Positions 13,401-28,400 are shown, counted from the stretch's first letter. The stretch is DNA of 64,000 bases from Stomoxys calcitrans (GCF_963082655.1 NC_081556.1:2480001-2544000), one strand, 5' to 3'. The notes: generated from the letters alone by a model not told the origin. Numbers and translations are program-made.

Positions 13401-16400
13401 CCCAACCCAAAACTCTTCCAAACATATATATTCGACATTCATGGCAATATGGGACTCAAATAAAAAGTATTTGGCAGTAGATTACAAATATGGCATATAA
13501 AATTAGGTCCAAGTAATGGGATGTCGCCCTAACCCCAAAATACTCCCAAATGGAAAAATTAACCTACCATGTCAATATAGGACTCAAATGAAAGGTATTT
13601 GGGAGTAGATTACGAATATGACACTAAAATTTGCGTTCAGGTCAAGGTGACACTTTTTCTCCTGAAAATATGTCAAATGGGTTTATTGACCCATTATGAC
13701 AACATGGGGCTCAAATGAAAGGTATTTGAGAGTAGAAAACTAATCTGATATCCAATTTTGAAGACAAGTGTTTGGAGGTACGCCCCAAAGCACCCCCTAA
13801 ACTGAACTTCATTTCCCACTATGACAATATGGAGCTCAAATCAACGGTATTAAGGAGTAAATAAAGAACTTGATATCTATTTTCAGTGCAAAGTGCCGGT
13901 GTGCGCACCATTCCCATAACCCCCTCCAAACGGTTTAATTTTACCGACCATGGCAATATGGGGCTCAAGTTAAAGGGATTTGGGAGTGGAGTGGAGATAT
14001 TTGAGTCGAAATGTCCGAAGTGCCATCCCTCCCCTAAAAAGCACTTCTCATTACCCAAATTTTCAAAAAAAAAAAAAACAGATCTCGGAGATTGGTAATG
14101 CAATTCGCTGGAAATTTTTTTGCACTCTTGCAGTCACCTAAAACAAATCATGGTTCTTATTGTTGGGGTAGGGTGCCTCGGGGGCCATCCAAAACCCGGC
14201 AAATGGCTGTATAAACCAATCACGACACTATAGGGTTCAAAGGAAAGGTGCTAGAGAGAAAAAACGAGTTTGATATCGATATCCACATTCAGGGCGAAGT
14301 GTCCGCACCCTTGAAAGACTTTAGAGAGTTATAGAAGGCACAGCGGACCGGGCCCGGTTCGGCTAGTTGTTGGAGCATTATAAAAGGAACGTTTTCCCTT
14401 TGCTTTCGTTTTGCTCAAAACACCATTGGTCTGAACATGGTATAAAATTTAATTTTTTCATAAAAAATTTCGTGACATCTGAGTGACATCTTAAATAACA
14501 AAAGAATAACCTTGAAGTCCTTACTGCTTATGCCGCTATAATCTGTTTTTTTTTTTGCTTCTACTGGCAATCGAATCTAATTTTCTGTGATTTTAATGAA
14601 GGCCTTTTCCTATTTCCTTGCTCATTTGTGTCATGAGGTCACGGCAAGGCACACACCCACATACACAGACATTTTAATGACACTCTCTAATCAATTAAAT
14701 GCTCGAATAACAACACGATGAATGGCAGAAAATCTAATCACCGATCTTTACGATGGCATAGCGTTGATGGAAGAGAACGACTGCCAGAACTGTCGCCATT
14801 CGATAGATAGTCAAGTCAATTTCTTATGGCAACCAATATAAATTGCAGCAATTGTTGCAGGGAACAACCACCGCCAGCGACCAGCTTGGCTTCACCATCG
14901 ATTGAGTGTCTGTCAATCTAAATCTGTGAAATGCCTTGGATCCGCCTTCAACACCATGCTTGCGGGTTTGGCTCTTTTTCTTCGATTTTAGCATTTGCAA
15001 AGCAAGGGCCACAAATGGCATAAGCGTAGCAGTCGAAGATGAAGCAGAAATGTACATACATTAATTTCCGTTCCTTGCATGTGGAAAAAGGCAAAGGCAC
15101 AGCTACGGAAGAAGAAGAAACTAGTCTAAAGAGAAAGGCCAGTGGACAGACAGTTAAGAATGACAATTGAAGAGAAGGGCGGACGGATGGACGGACTTCA
15201 AACACTTGGATAAAAAGACCTCCACTTAAATAAGCATATACTTACTATGCAGTCAGTCATCCATCTCCTTAAATGACTGACTGCAGGAATGACTCAGTGG
15301 CCCTGTGGTCCTCAAGTCCTGCAAGCATCCATAAGGCCAACTAACAAATGTCCTGCACAGGTCGTTTGTAAGCCATACAAATGTTGCTCAGCGTGTACAC
15401 ATTTGTTAAACTGGATAAAATGCCTCGCTCCGTACCCCCCCTTCCCTGCCGCTTTTGAGGGATTCATTCTGTTGCAAAGTAGACAACACCGGTGACCCTG
15501 CTCTTCTCAGGATTTCGTTTTCATTTCTTATCGCTCTCGTTACGTGTTCATTGAACATTAAAGTTAAGGAAATAACTACGGATAAGTGACAGAAAAAACG
15601 AAACGTACCTGAGGAGAAATTCAAATTAAAAGCTTTGCGGAAGATGCAAAAAAGATTGGGTCAGAGCTCACAAAAAAGACAGACACCCAGATACACCTTC
15701 CCACCCACACCAAGGCATTAAGAATTGTTAAATACTTAAGGTTATCTAAAGTTGTCCATGATATTAAACAAACAAAGTTTGTGTGGGAAACAAGTGGCGC
15801 AACCATTGATTATAGACGACTGCCAAATGGTCTCTATGGGCCATGGCTGGCACCGAATGCCATTATCACAAAGTCAATAAAATTAAATGGAAAATTGATC
15901 AACTTTTCAGATAAAACACAGATTTAGAAAGAGAATAAAGGAAAACTTACAACAGGAAACTACACACAAAGTATTAAATCGAAACGATAAAATCGTAATG
16001 TTTTAAATTCGATTATTGCAAGGAAATTACAAAGCAATAACCAGAAATGTTATCCAAATGGAGAATCCTTAGAAGATAAATAGGTAAGGGAAAACAGGAC
16101 ACATTGTCACTTACTAACTACGAAATTTCCCATGAACATTTCTTTAAGGAACAGGAGATACTTCTCTCAAATCAATGAGGGCAGACCAATTAGAGTTTAA
16201 GCTCAATGATAAGAAGCTCCTGTTTTATGCAAAGTCCGACCTCACACACTGTTGCTCCGGTAGACAAAAATGCTAAAGTCGAAAATGAATATTATTATGA
16301 AATTTTTTACTAATCTTTTAAAAAATAAACCTTAAAATAAGAAGATTTAGGTTAGGTTGAAAAGAGGATGCAGATATTAATCTGCCCCATGCCACTATAG

Positions 16401-19400
16401 ACATACGCTTAAGCCAGTAATTGACTTGTTTTGCGCTCTTAAAACTTAGAAGTAACCTCGATAAAGAAAATTTTATGTAAGGAATTCCGTGCATCCTACA
16501 AAGTCCTTAATTGTTCCCTATACCACTCCCCTAAGTTGGTTCAAGTCTGGTATTGTGTCCCCACCTAAGTACCGGTTTCTGTTAGCCGCGAAAGCCGGGC
16601 AATGCTACCGAGTACCAATGTTAGCATAGAACAATTGATAGTTGATATGGTTCAGTCCAGAAACTTTGTTCCTGGTCTTCCATGGCTCCTGAATTAAGGC
16701 AATATGAGTATTGCCCTTGCTGAATGTCTCCATCAGATCGTAATTAACGCCTCGCTCCGGTGGAGGTTTATCTGGATGACCTCAATCGTTGGTCCTCCAT
16801 TAGATGGTCTTCTTGGGAGTGGGTTATGGTCTCATTGTCTGCTCCCTGTTCCTTCGGCTGCATTTAGTTTCCCGCCCCTCCAATGCCTGATGTTTTAATA
16901 TTAGGATCTTCGCATATCCTAGTCTTCCGAATCTCGAGAAAGTCGGTAATGGTGCCATCATGGAGTTACTGCCTAATGTTCCAATATTAGGACATTTGCC
17001 TATACTAGTCTTCCAAATCTTGAGTGTAATAACCACACTAGGGTGTGGGACGCCAATAGACCCAATTAGGTCTATTGACCAATCACTGCATTGTATGGAT
17101 CAAATGAAAAGTTGTCAGTAGGTTACGAATATGATATTGCAATTTGTGCTCGAGTAGATTAAGGCGAGTAAGGCGAATTGCACACCTCACTTCAATAACC
17201 CCCATATACACTCTCAAACCGTTCATATTTACGCAGTCATGGCAAAACCGTTCATATTTATGCACTTACGAAGGATTACGGGAGTAGACCACAAATCTGA
17301 CCAAATCGGAACCAAGTGTCTAAGGACCGCACCAGCACCCAATAAATATCGGTCATATGCCCATTTTGGTTACGAGCGTTTAAAAGCTCCCAAGCCCACA
17401 CTTTATTCTCAGATATGCAATGTACTCACAAAGACGATTCATCATCATTGTCCCGATCAACGTACATGTCAGTTTAAATTTTGTTTTTTTGGTAAAGCCC
17501 GCCATATGCCTAGTCCCTTGACCTTGATATATTCCACCCATATTGTCCTCCCAGTGTTTTTTTTTTTTTTGGAATTGGGCGGTCCCCAGAAACTTTGTGT
17601 CACGCATTGTCCCTCTCAATCTATGTATATGTAAGTTTGGGGATTTTTTAATAGGACGGCGCTACAGACACTTGACCCCAAAAATTTGATATCAGATTCG
17701 TACATAACTCGCAAATACCTCTAGTTGGGCATCCATTTTGTCAGATGTCGCACAGTGGGATAGAACCCAAAAAAACTAGTAAAAAAAATGTCATGTGAGA
17801 ACGCGTAGAGATATCGCTTTGGAATTTAAATTGGTTTGAACTGTTAGCGAGATCGTTTTTAATTTTTATGCATGATTTGGATTCGTGACAAAATTTGCAA
17901 ACTTATCAAATCCTAAAGCCCAGATCCACCAATAGCGGAGATTCTAATAGGTCGATTATGGATTGCAACTATTTCTGCATTGAATTGCATACTTGTTTGC
18001 AATTTACTTAGTAGCTGAACGTTCAAAACACTGATATCGTATGAAACTGACAAAATGTTCAACTTTATACTGATATTTATTTCCTGATTTTATCTTTTGG
18101 CGACCCCACTATAGTTGAGTTGCCACCCATAATCGATTCCTAAGAAAATTCTATGGAATAAACTAATAGAGATATCTTAATAACGTTTTTTTGTGTTTTA
18201 AAAACCCAAAAATAAATTCAGCCCGAATTTTTTCCCAAAAATACCCATTTCGGGCAAAGATGATTTCAAAATCGGCAATTTTTAATAAAATTTCCGTGGT
18301 GGCTAAAAATATTGTTTTTGCATGGGTTTAGGGGACATATGGAGTAAAAAAAACTTTTACCCATTTTGGTTTTGAAAATAAGTTTGAAGGAGAGGGTCCG
18401 CCCTTCTTAAGATATCAAAAAATTCATTATCCTACTTTCAGCAGAACTCTACATTCTCTGGAAATTTCATCAAAATCGATACCATTTCGCTCAAATGCCG
18501 GAGACATCTCAGAACACTTTATGCAAAATTTTAGCAAAATTCGGAGTTTTAATTTTAGTATATCACAAACATTTCGAAAAGTCTTAGCACACTCCTTCAA
18601 GTGGTGTAGCACCGCATAGACAAGTGGCTGACATTATTTTTATTTTATTTCTCCTCTACCGAAAAGTTTAAACAAACTGTTAACATTTACTTTGAATTTT
18701 CTTTTGCGACCGTTTTGCTTTTTTTTCTTTCCTCATTTTTCTCAGGCAGAAAACACCTGCTTTCCCTTCATATCAATTACTTCTGGCAATGGCAAATAAC
18801 ATCAGGTCTGATCACATTTTGCGCTAGAAAGTCAAGAAATAAAACCTTTTAAATGTAATGAAAATAAAGGCAACTGAGACTTGAAATGGTCGCCGCGGCC
18901 ATGGTTGGCAGCAAGCAGAAATGCGATACGCACAAAGAATGTAATAAAATCCGGAAGTAGCAGCAAGTAGCAATATGATGGCAGAGTGAAAAGGGAAACG
19001 GGGTCTGCAGACAACAACAATTTACCATGGCAGGGCCAGAAAAATGGCAACAACTTTGTTGCCTTTTAAACAAAACGAGACAAAGGTCAAAATGTTAAGA
19101 CAATACAAGCCCTAAAATGGAAGGCTGTAAATGTTAACAAAATTGTTTAAGTCACAAAGAACACAGAACTTTGAAACAATAACAACATCAAAACCATCAT
19201 CAACAACACCAACAACAAAAATATCAATGAAACTGAAAAGACCTTCCTCCTTATTCATTCTCATAAAAATTTCTATAAAAATTAAGATGTCATAACCTAA
19301 GCCACAAAACAAAGAAAGAAACCCCCTGCCCCCTGTCCTAAAGAAACTCTAAACAAACACTAGTGCAAAATTAAAAAGAAAACAAAATCAAGATGCCATC

Positions 19401-22400
19401 AACCCTGTATTGTTGTTATTTATTTTTCTGAAGCAAGGCATAAAAGCACAAAATAACACAAAAAATGCGTTTCCGTTTTTTTTTTTTCGATTAATTTCTG
19501 TTTGGCGAAAACGAACGAAAGCAATTGCAAGCCAATTTGCGTGAACAGCATCAGCAGCACCAGCACCAAAAGAATGACTTTAAATTAAACCCCTTTCAAA
19601 GGTGATGCCGAAACAAATAGCCTGCACCATGTGAGCTGCTTGCCAATATATGTCTTACCCCTTTCGAAAATCCTCTTTTTGTGTTTTTTTTACATTGGTC
19701 TTTCTTGATTGCGAAAATTCTGAATTCCTGGACATACGCGTGTAACTGAGAGCTTGGTGTTGTGGGGGTAAAATGTGTATTAGGTTATATCGAACCTCTG
19801 GGGGTTTTTATGAAACACATAAAAGTGCGAATCTAATAAAGGGTGATTTTTTTGAGGTTAGGATTTTCATGCATTAGTATTTGACAGATCACGTGGGATT
19901 TCAGACATGGTGTCAAAGAGAAAGATGCTCAGTATGCTTTGACATTTCATCATGAATAGACTTACTAACGAGCAACACTTGCAAATCATTGAATTTTATT
20001 ACCAAAATCAGTGTTCGGTTCGAAATGTGTTCATTCACCGTAACGTTGCGTCCAACAGCATCTTTGAAAAAATACGGTCCAATGATTCCACCAGCGTACA
20101 AACCACACCAAACGGTGCATTTTTCGGGATGCATGGGCAGTTCTTGAACGGCTTCTGGTTGCTCTTCACTCCAAATGCGGCAATTTTGCTTATTTACGTA
20201 GCCATTCAACCAGAAATGAGCCTCATCGCTGAACAAAATTTGTCAAAATTTGAACACATTTCGAACCGAACACTGATTTTGGTAATAAAATTCAATGATT
20301 TGCAAGCGTTGCTCGTTAGTAAGTCTATTCATGATGAAATGTCAAAGCATACTGAGCATCTTTCTCTTTGACACCATGTCTGAAATCCCACGTGATCTGT
20401 CAAATACTAATGCATGAAAATCCTAACCTCAAAAAAATCACCCTTTATAACTCTGCAATGGACCCCATGTGTCCGGGCTATTTCTTTCTTTAGCCCAATC
20501 GAGCTCATGAAGTCTAATTCGATGATGGTTTGGCATATGAGCAAAAGGAGTTTATTTGCCGACTTCGACCATACTTAACTAGGATAGCAAAAAATCAACA
20601 TTCATAATCCCAATAAAATCGGCTAAGAATTGTGCCTTTCAAGAAATTATAAAATGACTTTTAACTAAATATTCAAAAAAGTTTTAAATGTTGTCACAAA
20701 TCCAAATCATGCCGGTGCCGACTATATAATACCCTGCATCTACTGTACAACTATAAATAATTGTTACTACTGGCCAATCCGGCGATAAATATATATGTGA
20801 GCTATATCCAAATCTGAACCAATATTAATGAAATCTTGCAGATATATTAAGATTAGTAACTAAATAATTCGTGCCAAATTTTGTGGAGATCGGTTGAAAA
20901 TTTTAGTTACTACCGCCTTAAAAGTGCAAATTGGGCGATACATATATATGGGAGCTATATGTAAATCTGAACCGATTTTGATGAAATCTTGCAGATATGT
21001 TAAGATCAGTAACAAAACAATTCATGTCAAATTTTGTAGAGATTGGTTGAAAATTGTAGTTACTACAGCCATTAAAGTGCAAATCGGGCGATACATATAT
21101 ATGGGAGCTATATCTGAACCGATTTTGATGAATTCTTGCAAATAGGTTAAGATCAGAAACTTAACAATCCGTGCCCAATTTTGTGCAGATCGGTTGAAAA
21201 TTGTAGTTTCCACGGCCATTAAAAAGCGAATCAGGCGTTGCCAAAGGGCTCATCAGGTTGCTATGCCACCCAAAAGATTACAGCATTGACCAATAAAACC
21301 CTACGTTTCATTCGAAGGGCATGCTTCTACCATTTCACCCACTGCTCACTAATTGCTGAATAGGTAGAAGCATGTAATCTTTTGGTGGCATAGCAATCTG
21401 ATGAGCCTTTTGGCAAAGGGCGAAATCGCCATCATTGCAGCCCGCCTTCAATATATTAATACAAAACAAGCATAAAACCAACCAACCAAAATTAAACTTG
21501 TGTTTTTGAATAGCCAGACGAAACATAGTCGCGACATGTCCTTAAATGTAGTCCCTATATAAACTCATACTATAAATCGTCGATCCGATCCTATAAAGTC
21601 TATATATACTTGATCGTCGTAAAAATCTAAGACTATCTAGCTATGTCCGTCCGTCTGTCCACTTCAGTCCTTAAAAATAGAGTTATTGAGCTGAAACTTT
21701 ACACAGTTTCTTTTTTTTTTTTTTGTCCATAAGTAGGTTAAGTTCAAAGATTGGCTATATCGGACTATATCTTGATATAGCCCCCATATAGACCGATCTG
21801 GCGATTTAGGGTCTTAGGCCCATTAAAACCACATTTATTTTTCGATTTTGCTGAAATTTGGGACTGTGAGCTGTGTAAGGCCAGTCGATATTCCTCTTCA
21901 ATTTGGCCCCGATCGGTCCAAATTTGGATGTAGCTGTCATATAGACCGATCTCTCGATTTAAGGTCTTGGGCCCATAAAACGCGCATATATTGTAAGATG
22001 TCGCTGAAATTTGGGGCAGTGATTTGTGTTACGCCCCTCGACATCTTTCTGTAATTTGACCTTAAGCTGTCTGGATTTGGATATACCTGCCATATAAACC
22101 GATCTCTTGATTTAAGGTCTTGGGCCCATAAATGGCGCATTAATTGTCCGATGTCACCGAAATCGGGGACTGGGAGTTGTGTTAGGCCCTTCGACATCCT
22201 TCTTCAATTTGGTCCAAATCGATTTGAATATAGCTGCCATATAGACCGATCTATTGATTTAAGGTCTTTGGCCCATAAATTGCGCACTTATTGTTCGATG
22301 TCGCCGAAATTTGGGACAGTGAGTTGTGTTTGGCCCATCGATATTCTACTTCAATTTGGCCCAGATCGGTCCAGATTTGGATATAGCTGCCATATAGACC

Positions 22401-25400
22401 AATCTCTCGATCTATGGTCTTGGACCCAAAAAAAGGCTCATTTATTGTCCGATGTCGCCGAAATTTGGAACAGTGGGTTGTGTTAGGCCCTTTGACATTC
22501 TTCTTCAATTTGGCCCAAATCGGTCCAGATTTGGATATAGCTGCCATATAGACCGATCTCTCGATTTAAGGTTTTGGGGCCATAAAAGGCGCATTTATTG
22601 TCCGATGTCGCCGAAATTTGTGACAGTGAGTTGTGTTGCGCCACTCGAAATCTTTCTGCAATTTTACCTAGAACGGTCTGGATTAGGATATAGCTGCCAT
22701 ATGGACCGATCTCTTGATTTAAGGTTTTTGGCTCATAAAAGGCGCATTTATTGTCCGATGTCGCCGAAAGTTAGGACAGTAAGTTGTGTTAGGCCCATCG
22801 ACATCTTTCGGCAATTTAACCTAGAACGGTCTGGATTAGGATATAGCTGCCATATGGACCGATCTCTCGATTTAAAGTTTTAATGACGCATTTATTGTTC
22901 GATTTCGCCGAAATTTGGGACAGTGAGTTATTTAAGGCCCTTCGAAATCCTTCTTCGATTTGGTCCAGATCGGTTCTGATATGGATATAGCTGCCATATA
23001 GACCGATAAAAAGTCTTGGCCCCATAAAAAGCGCATTTATTATCAGTTTTCGCTGAAATTTGAAACAGTGACTTATGTTATATTTTTTAACATCCGTGTC
23101 GTATATGGTTCATATAGATCTATATTTGAATATAGCTACCAAAAAGACCCATATTTTGTTCTACAAAATTAAACAACGACGTGTACTTATTAAGCAACTC
23201 AATGTCCGTGCCGAATTTGGTCCAAATCGGACCATATTTCGATATACCTGCTAATGGGGCATTTTTCATCGGACTATGACGAAACGTGGTTTACATATAT
23301 ACCCGAGGTAATGGGTATCCAAAGTTCGGCCCGGCCAAACTTAATGCCTTTTTACTTGTTTGTTCTAAATTTAAAACTTGCAAACATGTTGCTTTAATTG
23401 CACATAGCTTAACAGTTTTCAAAAACTTTTATCAAACTGGTTTCAAAAACTTTTTCGATACAATCTTTTGTATACACCATTGCATGCCAAAAGATGTGTT
23501 AAACAAATTTCTTTGAAGTGTACGTTTGACCATCCAAGTGTGATTTCATTTGAACTTTCATAAAGAATAACTCATGCCAGCGAAATGCCTCCTACCAAAG
23601 GCAATGAAATTAAAACAAGGAAACGTGAATGCTTTCCCACTTTTTCGGAGAAGCATATTAAATTCGCAATTCATAAGAATTCTTGCTTTTAAACAAAAAT
23701 GTATTTAATTGGTAGAAATTTTGTTGTTAATATACAAGTTGGCTGATTAAAGGAGCTACCAAAATGATTTTTGTCTTCTATAATCTATAATCTTCATAAA
23801 TTTGCCATGCCGTAGTCTTCCCTGGTCTTTTGGCCTTACAGCGGCTAACTATTTGCAGATGAAGGAAAGTTAAGAGCATATATTCTTACTAGAACTGAAA
23901 CTATAAACTGTTGGTCGATGAACTTTTTATTCTGGACTGCGAAATTAATCAGTCACCCTGTACTGGTATCTCTTGCCAAACTACTACCAGCTTCAAACCG
24001 AAGAGAAACTGGCAGATGTTAACAGATATGAGAAATTCTTTCATGCACTCAAATTTTATTTTATTAAAAAAATTCATTTAAAACCCAGAGTGAAAATTTT
24101 AAACTGCCCTGGTTCACTTTTGAGGTTTTTCACTCTGGACTCAATGTACCATTATTTCGATATGACTCCTATAATTTAAGAATACCTTACACTCAAAAAA
24201 AATGAAATTTGAACATCTAAACGATCGCTATTTGTTATGATTTTAGTAGATATTTGTTTTCCTGTTATTTTGAGGGCAACATCAACCTTTTTTCTGCACG
24301 AGAATAGCAGAAAATATTAGCTGTTTCAGCAAAAAATTACTGCTGTCACATTTTCAGCAGACTTTTTGCCTAAACAGCAAATGTTTTGAAAATGTTTGCT
24401 GTTTTAGCAAAACATTACTGCTGTCACATTATCAGCTGACCTTTTGTTGTTACATCTAACTTTTTTTGCTGGTTTTACTCACAAATTTCTCTGAGTGTAA
24501 CATGCTAGCGTATCTCTCCAACCGGTAACTTCCTTAATTTGCCCACATTTTACTTAGTCTAGCAAATTTCCTACATTGCGTTTATTTATATTTTGTCACG
24601 CATCGCGGATGACAAATTAACTTGCCTACGTTTAATGAAATTTAATAATACTCCGCTGATAATGGACACACTTCCGGCCATGGAGGTGGTGGAACATTGT
24701 TCTAATGTGGCGCAAAGTCAACATTTAATGGTTGCAACGTTGTTCCATTGGAAATGATAAAATTTTGAAAAATGCATGTCATAATTTGGTCGTAAATCAT
24801 GATTCAATTTTACAAATTGCGGGCAAATGTTTTTAGCACATCACAAACATGGACCACAGTTACAGCACGCCGAACCATTGGCTATAGCAACGACTCGGGA
24901 CAAATAGGGGGAGGAAGGGGAAGATATAGTGTGGTGGACGGCTAGCTATCCTTTGAAACATTTGTGTCATCAATTATTTAAATGTGAAATGAAAAGCTGT
25001 ATGGAAATGAAAATGGGCGAAAAAGAAAAAAAAAACAGAAGAGCGCGCACAAAAATGGGAAATTGTTGTTAGGCAACTTTATAATTATGGCCAAGTTGGC
25101 ATATTCACGTCATCATTGACGAGCTCATAACCATCAAGGCCTTAGATTTGCTGACTCTGATTCTAATGATGGTGCTGATGCTGAAGCGACAGAAATGTCC
25201 TTCTGCTTCCCCTGCCCTTCGAGCCATGACCATTACCGTTATCGCTACATTCAGCGATGATGGAGAATAACAATTTCATCAAGGCTTCATTACACAGTCT
25301 ACTATGTGGTTGCCTCTTTAGTGGTGTAACATGGCTGGAGAACAACGTGAAGCGAAAATGGGCGGTTTGGTCCACTCAATGAACTTTGGGTGAGGTGTGG

Positions 25401-28400
25401 GATGTGATGACAATCATCCAAATCGCCATCACATCGCTAAATAATCACTCGAAATGTTTTTGTTAAAATTCATGGAGGATAATGAGCTGCTGCTGCATCA
25501 TGAGGATGAGGGCAGTGTTTCAACGCCATCGGATAAATTCCTGTGCAAGTGAAAAGTTCTGCTTTTTACGCCATTGCTGTTGAAATTTTGATGAGGTTGA
25601 CAATGATGGGCGATATAAGAAAGTTTTCGAGAATCCCCCTAAGCCAAGTGATGTTATAATGAAGCGAAGACGAGATCATTAATTCTGAGCTTATGTTTGT
25701 CCCCAGAGCCAAGAGTGTGTGGTACTTGCCCAACTTCCCCCACCGCCCCAACACCACCCCATAACTTTAATTGTTACATTAAAATTTATGATTGTTTAAA
25801 ATTATGCTGGCAAGACTTGTCATTGGATTTGTTTGTTTTGTTTTTTTTTTCCTTTTTGTTTCATTTTAGATGTGAAAATGTCATGACCTGTCCCATTAGG
25901 CACATAAGTTCTGGCAATGAGCATTGTCCCTATGATTGGTTGGCAGTATACGATGGACGGGATGAGCATTCGCCCTTGATTGGAAAGTTTTGTGGTCTGG
26001 GCAAATTCCCATTTAGCATAATAGGTAAGTGAAATTAAAGATAATTTAATTATGACATTGTCTACGTATATTAAGCGAAGTAATAATGGACAAAATGGCC
26101 TAAAACAAAAAATGAAATGTAATGAAAATAATGACAAAATTATCAATTAAGTGTGTTTTTTTTAACAAATAATAGATAATGAAATTTTAATTAAGCAAAC
26201 ATCACAATTACCGTCAAAATGTTTGTCCGTCCGTCTGTCTGTCTGCTAGTTACAAATTTAAAGACAAAAATCCCACAGAAATACTTTAGCGGATAATATT
26301 TTTATAAATTTTTCTCCAAAGACAAAATTTCTATGAAATCTCTAAAGGCATAATAACCATGATATTTTCTATGAACTGGGGCAAACTTCTCACAAATCAA
26401 TGAGTGCTGACCAATTCAATATTAAGTTCAATGATAAGGGGCCTCCTTACGCATGCCGCAGTGCGACACCCCGGAAAGAAGTTTTACATGGCATAGTACC
26501 TCAAAAATGTTGCCAGCATTAGAAGGGGATAACCACCGCTGAAAAATTTGTTGATGTTCCTGCCAAGATACAAATCCAGGCGTTCAGCGTCATAGGTGGA
26601 CATGCAAACGTCTGCGCTACGGTGGCCTCCAATACAGCTTAGGTAAGGTTAAAGTGGTGAATACAGCTTAGGTACGACTAAAGTGGCCCAACCACTTGAG
26701 AATGTTCACATCGGCCAAATCAGACAAGTTCTCAAAGAAATGAGAACCTAAAGTGAAACTCCTTCTGCAAGCCAGTGCGGGACACACACACAGCAGATGT
26801 ACTATAATCTCTTCTTCCTCTGCGTCTCTACAGCTTCTGCAAAAGTCGTTACTTGAAACCTTCAGTCTGTCAGCATGATTTCCGATCAGACAGCAACCTG
26901 TCATGACGGACACAATGACTGAGATGTCTGTTTTAACCAGAGGTCTACCACTTTGCTGAACAAAGTCAAGATTAGGCCACATAATTTTGGAATGTTCACA
27001 ACCCCTTCTTTGTGACCATCAATCTTTCGTTGCCCTTCGGGCCTGATCCTGAAGATGTAGCTTACATGTCGCTAGAGGCATACCCACAGATTCCAGTCCC
27101 CCTGGAATGTGTAAAGCAGTTACCAGTCTTGCTCCCAGAATAGGTGAATTTTGAACTGTTCAGCTATCTTGTTGATAGATCTACAACAGTCAAGAGCGGG
27201 TTTTGGATTTAATGACTGCCCAGCTATCTGAGAAGATCTGCGACATTCGAGGGCGGTTTTTTGTTTTAGAAATACGTTCTCCAGGGATTTAATGGCTTTG
27301 TGGTTGACTGACAAAATATTTATGGCAATCTTTGTTGTAAAATAACGTCTTCGGTCTTCGCTTTATTCACACTAGAGTGGTCGGGTAACCTAGTTCTTCA
27401 GAGTACACGCCATCCCTATAGATGTCTATGTATCTTCTATAACCAGGAATATTGTAGTTCTCGGTTCTTTCAACAATACTGCTACAGTACTTTTTATCAA
27501 TAAACAGTGTGGATTACACATTGCCTGAAACATCGGACATCGTATCAAGAAAAAACAGTGTCCGTAGCGGTCGCATGGCTAAATAGAATGCTCCCTTAGA
27601 CTTACAGCAATGGTCGTAGCAATTTCTCTAGCCACAATGGTCTGAAGTATTAGGTGTAGCATTAAATTCCGTGCATCAGATGATGTCGTGCTCAGTACGG
27701 CTGTGATGCAGACACAAGCCACCCTTTGGATCCGGCTGAGTATTGAACAGTAGATGGACATTTGAAGCGCCGTCCAACAGACCAAAACACCATATAGCAA
27801 TAAAGGTCTGACAACGCGGCATAGCTGTGAGCACACCACATGTCTGGAACATTGATTTCCAATCTGTATGGAGTTCATTGTTGTCACGAGGTTGTCCACA
27901 AGTTGCGGATAGTCGAATGCTCCATACGGAGTAGTTGCAACGGCAGTCACGGACAATCAGCGGTATCGAGTGAAAAGACCGGTAGGCACTGGCTCTTGCA
28001 CATATACTGAGTGCCTATGATGGTCGATATGACAAGGCGAGTTATTGGCGCCTTTAAATAACCAATGGCCACCATCGAGTGGAGAGTCTCAGTGAGAGGC
28101 CGGGCGGCACTGGCCCTGGCACAAATACTGATTGACTATGGTGCTCGATATGACTAGGCGGGTTATTGGCGCCCTTAAATAACCAATGGCCACCATGTTC
28201 CCGTCGGTCCTATGGACCTACAGGAGCTTGACGAGGATCGTCACCTCCACATGAAAATGTGGCTACAACAACAACAACATATGTCTAACAACTGCAGTAT
28301 ATGCCCAGTGCATAGCAATAGGTTTATTTTCCTGTCCAGCAAAACACCCTGGTATTTTGCGCTTTCAGTAAAGGGGACATTCTCTCCTCCCAAGGATGCA

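Larger units (their letters stand above)
9509..25869 (+). other. Intron 2 of the CUB gene (16,361 bp)
   Basis: Donor GTAAGT, acceptor CATTTTAG. No nested gene is supported. Repeats listed separately occupy large parts of 11590-14370, 16125-18620 and 19839-24500. 9510-11590, 14400-16120, 18650-19835 and 24510-25860 look like ordinary AT-rich intron with homopolymer runs and GT-rich stretches (for example 10795-10810). Confidence 0.75.

Noticed and set aside
21848..23025. Repeated open frames with CHIDRSLDLRF-like text
   Set aside because: Translation of the 150-bp tandem units of family A; the same text occurs on the opposite strand at 31356-32180.
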